Positions 1-4,453 of a DNA stretch of 5,546 nucleotides are shown piece by piece (within the stretch, counting starts at the first letter, position 1; each line of letters begins with the position of its first letter). The notes beneath the pieces are model-generated. The model saw nothing but the letters and a program-made list of their open reading frames with translations, searched no databases and was not told the origin of the DNA. The stretch lies in contig CAVFWS010000116.1 of NCBI GenBank assembly GCA_963626295.1, forward strand, positions 1-5,546. The letters run 5' to 3'. The position numbers and the translations under genes are program-made. Source of the DNA: UBA1731 sp963626295 (lineage in GTDB: Bacteria; Verrucomicrobiota; Kiritimatiellia; RFP12; UBA1067).

Positions 1-1
1 G

Positions 2-190
2 CAGATGGCCGAGCTCGGCAAGATGGAGAAGGGCGGCGGCGGCACGATCTCGCAGTACATGGCCCGCTTCGGCATGGACGTGGTCGACTTCGGCACGCCC
101 ATCCTCAATATGCATGCGCCGTGGGAACTTGCGTCGAAGGAGGATTGCTACTGGACATATCGCGCGTACAAGGCGTACTTCCAGTCGTAG
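2..190 (+). CDS. M18 family (aspartyl-type) aminopeptidase, C-terminal end only
   Basis: This is the last 62 codons of a gene that begins before the window; the frame is open to the left edge and ends with TAG at 188-190. The residues match the C-terminal end of M18 zinc aminopeptidases: a glycine-rich KGGGGTISQY stretch, then a GMDVVDFG segment, the NMHAPWE motif whose His is a metal ligand in this family, and the closing SKEDCYWTYRAYKAYF helix. M18 enzymes are cytosolic dodecameric di-zinc exopeptidases that remove N-terminal, often acidic, residues from peptides. The catalytic core lies outside the window, so substrate preference and intactness cannot be judged. The next gene starts on the following base, which suggests translational coupling and one transcript. 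A strong AAGGAGGA sequence at 137-144 is inside the coding region and about 46 bases from the next ATG, so it is probably not that gene's ribosome binding site. Confidence 0.88.
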   Translation, partial: QMAELGKMEKGGGGTISQYMARFGMDVVDFGTPILNMHAPWELASKEDCYWTYRAYKAYFQS

Positions 191-1090
191 ATGGCCAAGA
201 AATCCAAAGCCATGGCGTTGGCCGAGTACTGTGCGCTGAGGGGCGCATGCGCCTTGGTCAACGCCGTTCCGTATAGGGTAGCCTGCGCCATCGCCAAGGC
301 GCTCGCGTGGATCCTGGTGAATGTGTTTCGCTTCAGGCGGCGGCGTACGATCGCCCGCATCCATGGCTGCTTCCCCGAAAAGACGAGACGGGAGGTGGTG
401 CGCATAGCGGTCTCGTCTCTCGCCAATGTGTTCATGAACGCGGTGGAGATGATGCGGGCGTCAAGCCTCGACCTGGCCTGGATCGAAAGCCATGTGAAGG
501 ATGTCCATCTGTATGCGGATCGGCTGAAGGGGATCGCCGACGAGGGCAAGGGCGTGGTGATAATGGTTCCGCACAGCGGCAACTGGTACATGGCGGCCTG
601 GGCCATGGCGCGTTGCGGCGTGCCGCTGTTCGCTATTGCGGCCAGGCAGCGCAACCGGTACGTGGATGCCTGGATGAGCCGCCAGTACGGAGATGGGCTT
701 GACGTGGTCCCAAGGGGCAGTGTGCGCGTGATGGCGGAAATCATCGGACGCCTCAGGCAGGGGAAGTGTTTCGCGATCCTCCCGGATCTTCGCGTTCCCG
801 TAAAGGATGTGGAGGTGCCGTTCCTGAACGGGGTCGCGAACGTGTCGCACGGTGGCGCTGCCTTTGCGACATCGGTCGGCGCCCCGATCGTCGTGGCGAT
901 CATGCGCCGCGAAAACGGCAAGCACGTGTTCGACCACCTTGCCACGCTCCGTCCGGATCCCGCGCTGAACAGAAAGGATGATTCCGTAAGGCTTACGCGC
1001 GAGGCCATGCGGATCCTCGACGAGGCCATCCGGAAGGCCCCTGAGTTCTGGTTCTGGTACAACAAGCGGTGGATACTGCAGCCGGTATGA
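191..1090 (+). CDS. LpxL/HtrB-type lysophospholipid/lipid A acyltransferase
   Basis: The 299-residue protein has the layout and length of the lipid A late-acyltransferase family (HtrB/LpxL/LpxM; E. coli members about 300-325 aa). Its parts are an N-terminal hydrophobic segment (about residues 20-46) followed by an arginine-rich stretch (RFRRRRT, 47-53), the family block VVIMVPHSGNWY (122-133), an LPDLRVP segment (197-203) where relatives usually have DQ, PFLNGVANVSHGGAAFA (210-226), the GAPIVVAIM strand, and the C-terminal APEFWFWYNKRW (283-294). Such enzymes move an acyl chain from acyl-ACP to lipid A or a related glycolipid at the inner membrane. The catalytic motif is normally H-x4-E/D; here His128 is present but residue 133 is Tyr (TAC, 587-589). 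Activity or substrate may therefore differ. The ATG follows the upstream TAG with no gap and has only weak Shine-Dalgarno sequence, so translation is probably coupled. The stop TGA overlaps an ATG in the trmD frame. Confidence 0.85.
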   Translation: MAKKSKAMALAEYCALRGACALVNAVPYRVACAIAKALAWILVNVFRFRRRRTIARIHGCFPEKTRREVVRIAVSSLANVFMNAVEMMRASSLDLAWIESHVKDVHLYADRLKGIADEGKGVVIMVPHSGNWYMAAWAMARCGVPLFAIAARQRNRYVDAWMSRQYGDGLDVVPRGSVRVMAEIIGRLRQGKCFAILPDLRVPVKDVEVPFLNGVANVSHGGAAFATSVGAPIVVAIMRRENGKHVFDHLATLRPDPALNRKDDSVRLTREAMRILDEAIRKAPEFWFWYNKRWILQPV

Positions 1091-1119
1091 GGCATGGCCG
1101 CCTTGCCATGGTTCAACGC

Positions 1120-1827
1120 ATGAAGATAGACGTCATCACAGTCTTCCCCGACATGTTCCGCGGCTTTTTCGGCGAAAGCATGCTGAAGCGGGCGGTGGCC
1201 ATGGGGGCGGCTTCCATACGCACGGTCGATCTGCGCGATTTCGCGACAGACCGGCGGCGCACCGTGGACGACAAGCCATATTCAGGAGGGCCTGGCATGC
1301 TCATGAAGCCGGAAGTGTGGTTCCAGGCGATAGGGGCTTGCCTTGGGGACGGTTCGCATCCTGCCCGCATCGTGATCACAACCCCGACGGGCAGGCCATA
1401 TACGCAGCGGGTCGCCGAGGAGTTCTCCAGGGAAGAACATCTGATATTCCTGTGCGGACATTACGAAGGAATCGACGAAAGGGTGAAGACCCTTGTCACG
1501 GACGAGGTGTCCATCGGCGATTTTGTCCTGACCGGCGGGGAGATCCCCGCCGCCGCCATGGTCGATTCGGTCGTGCGTCTGCTCCCCGGCGTGCTGGGAG
1601 GTGGCGTTGCCGCCACATCGTGCGAGAGTTTCGGCGCGGATGGCTTGCTTGAGGCCCCGCAATACACGCGTCCGCCGGAGTACAGGGGGCTGAAGGTGCC
1701 GGAGGTGCTGCTGAATGGCGATCACGCCAAGACGGAGGGGTGGCGGCGCAGGCAGGCATTCGACCTCACGAGCAGGAACCGTCCAGACCTCATATCATCT
1801 GGGGGGACCTATGCCGTATCGCCATGA
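1120..1827 (+). CDS. trmD: tRNA (guanine(37)-N1)-methyltransferase TrmD
   Basis: TrmD uses S-adenosylmethionine to methylate G37 next to the anticodon of tRNAs reading CUN, CCN and CGG codons, which prevents +1 frameshifting. The 235-residue product has the SPOUT trefoil-knot signatures: the N-terminal MKIDVITVFPDMF, DDKPYSGGPGMLMKPE (50-65), the SAM-binding CGHYEGIDERV (112-122) and SIGDFVLTGGE (131-141), RLLPGVLG with the expected functional Arg153, and DGLLEAPQYTRP with catalytic Asp174. The C-terminal RNA-binding part (LLNGDHAKTEGWRRRQ and onward) is intact, and the length is close to the usual 230-260. I chose ATG 1120 because TrmD proteins typically begin M-K/R-I-D. In-frame ATGs at 1087 and 1108 would add 11 or 4 residues; the one at 1087 forms an ATGA overlap with the upstream stop and could serve for coupled initiation. 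None has a clear Shine-Dalgarno. No strong terminator follows, only a 4-bp hairpin at 1836-1846 with a short T run. Confidence 0.96.
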   Translation: MKIDVITVFPDMFRGFFGESMLKRAVAMGAASIRTVDLRDFATDRRRTVDDKPYSGGPGMLMKPEVWFQAIGACLGDGSHPARIVITTPTGRPYTQRVAEEFSREEHLIFLCGHYEGIDERVKTLVTDEVSIGDFVLTGGEIPAAAMVDSVVRLLPGVLGGGVAATSCESFGADGLLEAPQYTRPPEYRGLKVPEVLLNGDHAKTEGWRRRQAFDLTSRNRPDLISSGGTYAVSP

Positions 1828-1865
1828 ATGCGGCGGGCATGGTGCCTTTGCCTGATCCGAATTTG

Positions 1866-1900
1866 TCCACGGTGGAAAATGCCATTGCATTTGGGAATGC
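1866..1900. promoter_or_regulatory. Cluster of short inverted repeats upstream of and over the tRNA-Val -35
   Basis: Three small dyads are packed into 35 bases: TCCAC-G-GTGGA (1866-1876), AAATGC/GCATTT (1877-1882 with 1887-1892) and GCATT/AATGC (1887-1891 with 1896-1900). The last two share the -35 hexamer. The first lies near -49 relative to the predicted start, where an UP element or activator site would fall. Any of them could be an operator, but short dyads also arise by chance and no known binding motif is recognised. Confidence 0.25.
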
Positions 1901-1913
1901 GTTTTGGTATACT
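1885..1913 (+). promoter_or_regulatory. Sigma70-type promoter of tRNA-Val
   Basis: TTGCAT (1885-1890) and TATACT (1908-1913) are separated by exactly 17 bases. The start is predicted near 1920, about 13 bases before the tRNA. The discriminator ACGCCCG is GC-rich, as is typical of stable-RNA promoters under stringent control. Seven T follow at 1921-1927, at or just after the predicted start. The match is read directly; the start site and any regulation are inferred. Confidence 0.8.
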
Positions 1914-1932
1914 ACGCCCGTTTTTTTGTTTA

Positions 1933-2009
1933 GGGCTATTAGCTCAGTTGGTTAGAGCGCTTCCTTGACATGGAAGAGGTCAGTGGTCCGAATCCACTAT
2001 AGCCCACCA
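1933..2009 (+). tRNA. tRNA-Val(GAC), CCA encoded
   Basis: The cloverleaf folds completely: acceptor stem GGGCTAT/ATAGCCC (1933-1939 with 1999-2005), D stem GCTC/GAGC with loop AGTTGGTTA, anticodon stem CTTCC/GGAAG around the loop TTGACAT, a 5-base variable loop, T stem AGTGG/CCACT, discriminator A2006 and encoded CCA. The anticodon GAC at 1967-1969 reads the valine codons GUC and GUU. The T loop is TCCGAAT, so position 55 is C (1988) rather than the near-invariant T that becomes pseudouridine. The D-loop GG (1950-1951) that normally contacts positions 55 and 56 is retained. The gene has its own promoter, and I see no strong terminator after it. Confidence 0.96.
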
Positions 2010-2091
2010 TCCGTTCCGTGCGCAAATGGCAAGGGTTTCCGCGCTTTCTCCTCTGCGCCCTACCATTCTACACCTCTCCACCTCGACACGG

Positions 2092-2208
2092 CTATTCATC
2101 TTGCACCTTCACCTTCTTCCCCTTGGCCGTCAGGCGGTAGCGCTGTGTCGGCGAACGCGGGCGGTCGGGCTGGGTCATCTCGACGAGGCCCGCCGCGAGC
2201 GACCCTTG
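2092..2208 (-). pseudogene. Remnant: C-terminal winged-helix piece of an AlbA_2/Fic-associated type protein
   Basis: Read on -, about 38 codons end with TAG (complement of 2092-2094). They include GLVEMTQPDRPRSP followed by TQRYRLTAKGKK. This resembles the C-terminal pattern 'GLIE.TIPDKP.S..Q.YRLT.KG' found in winged-helix tails of AlbA/Schlafen-type putative DNA-binding ATPases and some Fic proteins. No start codon or upstream domain is present: the frame runs rightward into the tRNA-Lys promoter and then loses any likeness. I read it as debris of a larger accessory gene left between two tRNA genes, a common site of integration and decay. The assignment rests on motif memory and could be chance, although the run of matching positions makes that less likely. 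Confidence 0.5.
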
Positions 2209-2234
2209 ATTTTGTATCTTCGATAGTGTATAAT
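2206..2234 (+). promoter_or_regulatory. Sigma70-type promoter of tRNA-Lys
   Basis: TTGATT (2206-2211) and a perfect TATAAT (2229-2234) are separated by 17 bases. The discriminator GCGCGGCG is very GC-rich, as in stringently controlled tRNA and rRNA promoters, and is followed by seven T at 2243-2249. The start is predicted near 2241-2242, about 13 bases before the tRNA. The -35 abuts or overlaps the right end of the gene remnant. Confidence 0.85.
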
Positions 2235-2254
2235 GCGCGGCGTTTTTTTCCGTC

Positions 2255-2330
2255 CGGACTGTAGCTCAGTTGGTAGAGCACGACACTTTTAATGTTGGGG
2301 TCGCGGGTCCGATCCCCGCCAGTCCGACCA
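2255..2330 (+). tRNA. tRNA-Lys(TTT), CCA encoded
   Basis: The full cloverleaf is: acceptor CGGACTG/CAGTCCG (2255-2261 with 2320-2326), D stem GCTC/GAGC with loop AGTTGGTA, anticodon stem CGACA/TGTTG with one G-T wobble around the loop CTTTTAA, variable loop GGGTC, T stem GCGGG/CCCGC, discriminator A2327 and CCA. The anticodon TTT (2288-2290) reads AAA and AAG. Two oddities are visible. The acceptor begins with C1-G72, whereas most bacterial tRNA-Lys begin with G. The T loop is TCCGATC, giving C at position 55 (2309), the same change as in the neighbouring tRNA-Val. All stems pair, so degeneration is unlikely. Confidence 0.95.
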
Positions 2331-2475
2331 CTCCCCGATGCAAAATCTGGAATACCAGTTGAATCGGACTCGTGCCCTATCTCTCACCGAGCATTTCATG
2401 GATGTTTTAGTTCCGCAAACGACAGTGCATACAAAGAGGGTGGATCAATTAGGCTGAACCCTGCGCCGAGAACTT

Positions 2476-2484
2476 TGATATAAT
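2476..2484 (+). promoter_or_regulatory. Extended -10 promoter of the cmk operon
   Basis: TGATATAAT combines a perfect -10 (2479-2484) with the TGn extension; no good -35 lies at the right distance. The predicted start is near 2491, which is itself an in-frame ATG (ATGAAAA). The rest of the preceding gap (2331-2475) shows only a weak hairpin (CTGG/CCAG, 2347-2358) and no convincing gene. Confidence 0.75.
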
Positions 2485-2500
2485 CCGCGCATGAAAACTG

Positions 2501-2506
2501 AAGGGG
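2501..2506 (+). promoter_or_regulatory. Shine-Dalgarno AAGGGG deciding the cmk start
   Basis: AAGGGG lies five bases before ATG 2512 and supports that start over the in-frame ATG at 2491. With transcription starting near 2491, it would sit in a leader of about 21 bases. Confidence 0.65.
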
Positions 2507-2511
2507 AAACG

Positions 2512-3195
2512 ATGTCTAAAGTCATTGCGATCGATGGGCCGAGCGGAGCGGGGAAGAGTTCCGTCTCCCGCATTGTCGGGGAGCGTCTGGGATTCCTGCA
2601 TGTCGATTCCGGGGCATTGTACAGGATAATAACCTGGCAGTGCGTCGAAAACGGCATTGATACCTCCAGCCCGGCGGACGTGGCGGGGTTCTTGGGGCGT
2701 GTCAAGATAGAATGCGCGCCTGAGGGTGGCCGCGTCCGTTTCCTTGTGCATGGCGAGGAGCCGGGTGACCGCATCCGCACTCCGGCGGTCAATGCGCATG
2801 CGTCTGCGGTCGCCACGGTGAAGGCGGTGCGCGACAACGTGACCGCGATCCTCCGGTCGCTTCCGTCCTTTGGCGATCTTGTCGTAGAGGGCAGGGACAT
2901 CACCACGGCGGTTTTCCCGGATACGCCCGCGCGCTTCTACCTTACGGCATCGGCAGACGTGCGAGCCTCAAGGCGGCAGAAGGAGGAGGTGGAGAAGGGG
3001 ATCGCCATGCAGACGGCGGAGGCCGTCAAGGAATCGCTGCTTGCGCGCGACAGGATAGACTCTTCCCGCAAATACGCCCCGCTCCGCAAGGCGGATGGTG
3101 CGGTTGAGATCGATTCCTCCGATCTAACCCTTGAGCAGGTGGTGGATTCCGTCATTGCGTCGCTGCCTCGGGAATGGCGCTCCGCATCGAGGTGA
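2512..3195 (+). CDS. cmk: Cytidylate kinase (CMP/dCMP kinase)
   Basis: Cmk transfers phosphate from ATP to CMP or dCMP, giving CDP or dCDP for nucleotide recycling and CTP supply in the cytosol. The 227-residue product has the usual length and motifs: P-loop GPSGAGKS (9-16), VDSGALYR (31-38) of the CMP site, VVEGRDITTAVFPD (124-137), RFYLTAS followed by RASRR (151-155) of the lid, and RDRIDSSRKYAPL (179-191). Residues in the positions known for CMP contacts (Ser33, Arg38, Arg128, Asp183, Arg186) are present. I chose ATG 2512 because a Shine-Dalgarno precedes it and the product then begins directly at the first beta strand (MSKVIAIDGP). The in-frame ATG at 2491 would add MKTEGET and would lie at the predicted transcript 5' end, so a leaderless longer form is possible. 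The gene leads a three-gene operon; its stop is four bases before the next start. Confidence 0.95.
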   Translation: MSKVIAIDGPSGAGKSSVSRIVGERLGFLHVDSGALYRIITWQCVENGIDTSSPADVAGFLGRVKIECAPEGGRVRFLVHGEEPGDRIRTPAVNAHASAVATVKAVRDNVTAILRSLPSFGDLVVEGRDITTAVFPDTPARFYLTASADVRASRRQKEEVEKGIAMQTAEAVKESLLARDRIDSSRKYAPLRKADGAVEIDSSDLTLEQVVDSVIASLPREWRSASR

Positions 3196-3199
3196 GCCA

Positions 3200-3571
3200 A
3201 TGATAGACGTGCCGGAGATACAGTACGAGAAGGACGACTATTCCGACATCCTCAAGACGGATGGGCGGTTCGACTCCCGCGCCTATGACTTTGTGCTTGA
3301 GGTGGTGCGCATCGCCAGCGAGGATGCGAAGGGTCATGTGTCGGGACACGAACTCCTGTGCTATTTCCGCGATCTCGCGCTTGACGCATACGGTCCGCTT
3401 GCGTACACCACGCTCAACGACTGGGGGGTGCGCAGCTGCGAGGACGTGGGGGCGATAGTGTTCAATCTCTACAATGCCAAGAGGATCGGCAAGGCGGATT
3501 CCGATTCGCCCGAGGACTTTGTCGGAGGCTTCAGCTTCAGGCGCGAGTTCCTTGATCCATACGCGGTGTAG
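3200..3571 (+). CDS. Minf_1886 / Plancto_Ver_chp family protein, function unknown
   Basis: The 123-residue protein matches the pattern I recall for TIGR04138 (Plancto_Ver_chp, 'Minf_1886 family'): YDFVLEVVRIASEDA (29-43), GHVSGHELLCYFRDLALDAYGPLA (45-68), TLNDWGVRSCEDVGAIVFNLYNA (71-93) and EDFVGGFSF (105-113). The family is known mostly from Planctomycetes and Verrucomicrobia and has no assigned function. No signal peptide, membrane segment or catalytic motif is visible, so it is probably a small soluble cytosolic helical protein. GAGGTGA (3189-3195), which contains the cmk stop, serves as ribosome binding site before ATG 3200. It sits between cmk and rsgA with gaps of 4 and 16 bases, so it is surely co-transcribed with them. 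A link to nucleotide supply or ribosome assembly is possible but rests on position alone. Confidence 0.85.
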   Translation: MIDVPEIQYEKDDYSDILKTDGRFDSRAYDFVLEVVRIASEDAKGHVSGHELLCYFRDLALDAYGPLAYTTLNDWGVRSCEDVGAIVFNLYNAKRIGKADSDSPEDFVGGFSFRREFLDPYAV

Positions 3572-3587
3572 GCAAGGGGTCAAGGCG

Positions 3588-4421
3588 ATGTCTGGCGAAA
3601 GGTTGAGGGCCTGGGGATACTGGGGGGACGAGGCCGAAGGTGTGGCGCGAGTCACGAGTGCGCACGGGGACTACTTCCATGTGGTGTGCAACGAAAAGCC
3701 GGAGGGCGAAGCCATCGCCCGCACGAAGGCGTCCGCATTCCGGGATGTCCCTCCACCCGTTACCGGTGATTTCGTCCGCTTCGCCTACAACCCGCAGGGG
3801 GAAAGCCGGATAACGGAGGTGCTGCCGCGAATCTCTGCGCTTGAGCGTCTGGATCCGTCATCGTCCGGATTCGGGTCCCAGACGCTTGCCGTGAATTTCG
3901 ACACGCTCTTTTTCGCGATGGCGATGAACGGCAATGCGTCTGTTGCGAGACTGGAGCGAATGCTTGCGCTCGCCAGGAAGTCAGGATGCCTCGACCGGGT
4001 GGCGCTGCTTCTCACGAAGGCCGACATCGGCTCCACAGAAGGGACCCATGCGGCTGACTTTGCGGAATACGGCGTACCCGTGATCGAGGTCTCATCCCTG
4101 TCGGGTGAAGGCATGGATCAGGTGTGGAGATACGTCCGGCCGAGGAAGACCATCGCCATTGTCGGCTCGTCCGGAGTGGGGAAGTCCACGCTTGTAAACA
4201 CGCTTGCCGGCGAAGAGTGGATGGCCACTGGAGATGTTCAGGAGTGGAGCGGGAAGGGGCGGCACACTACGACTTCGCGAGAGCTGGTGATGCTGCCATG
4301 CGGCGCGATGGCCCTCGACACTCCGGGATTGCGCGAGTTTGGCGTGCCTGGCCTGGACGGCTTTGACCTGAAGGGCCGCACCGGCGGCACGCACAGGTAT
4401 CGTCAGCAAAACCGCAGATAG
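3588..4421 (+). CDS. rsgA: RsgA (YjeQ) ribosome small-subunit GTPase, lacking the C-terminal zinc domain
   Basis: RsgA is a circularly permuted GTPase that checks late 30S subunit assembly. An N-terminal OB-fold (about 15-82, with PPVTGDFVRF at 56-65) is followed by the G domain in permuted order: G4 LLTKAD (141-146), G5 VSSLSGEG (168-175), P-loop GSSGVGKST (193-201), G2 GRHTTTSREL (224-233) and G3 DTPGLREF (244-251). All motifs look intact. Family members then carry a zinc-binding C-terminal domain with a CxxxxC-x-H-x5-C type pattern and total about 300-360 residues. Here the frame leaves recognisable sequence near residue 261 and ends at 277 with a basic tail containing no Cys. I read the other two + frames past 4360 and found no displaced zinc domain. 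This is therefore a truncation or local rearrangement, not one simple frameshift. ATG 3588 follows AAGGGG (3574-3579). The gene ends 32 bases from a converging gene. It may be a pseudogene, a shortened functional form or an assembly join. Confidence 0.85.
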   Translation: MSGERLRAWGYWGDEAEGVARVTSAHGDYFHVVCNEKPEGEAIARTKASAFRDVPPPVTGDFVRFAYNPQGESRITEVLPRISALERLDPSSSGFGSQTLAVNFDTLFFAMAMNGNASVARLERMLALARKSGCLDRVALLLTKADIGSTEGTHAADFAEYGVPVIEVSSLSGEGMDQVWRYVRPRKTIAIVGSSGVGKSTLVNTLAGEEWMATGDVQEWSGKGRHTTTSRELVMLPCGAMALDTPGLREFGVPGLDGFDLKGRTGGTHRYRQQNRR

Positions 4422-4453
4422 GCAAGCGGAACGATCGCCGATGTGGTGCGCGG

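Noticed and set aside
148..1116. Long open frame on - across the acyltransferase gene
   Set aside because: It is antisense to a recognised gene, low in domain-like sequence, and explained by high GC content. The + frame has the family motifs.
1914..1927. GC-rich stretch plus seven T before tRNA-Val as a terminator for trmD
   Set aside because: There is no inverted repeat directly upstream of the T run, and it coincides with the start region of a strong promoter.
2292..2483. Short open frame from tRNA-Lys into the cmk leader
   Set aside because: It begins inside a tRNA gene and has no ribosome binding site or recognisable protein features; the interval looks noncoding.
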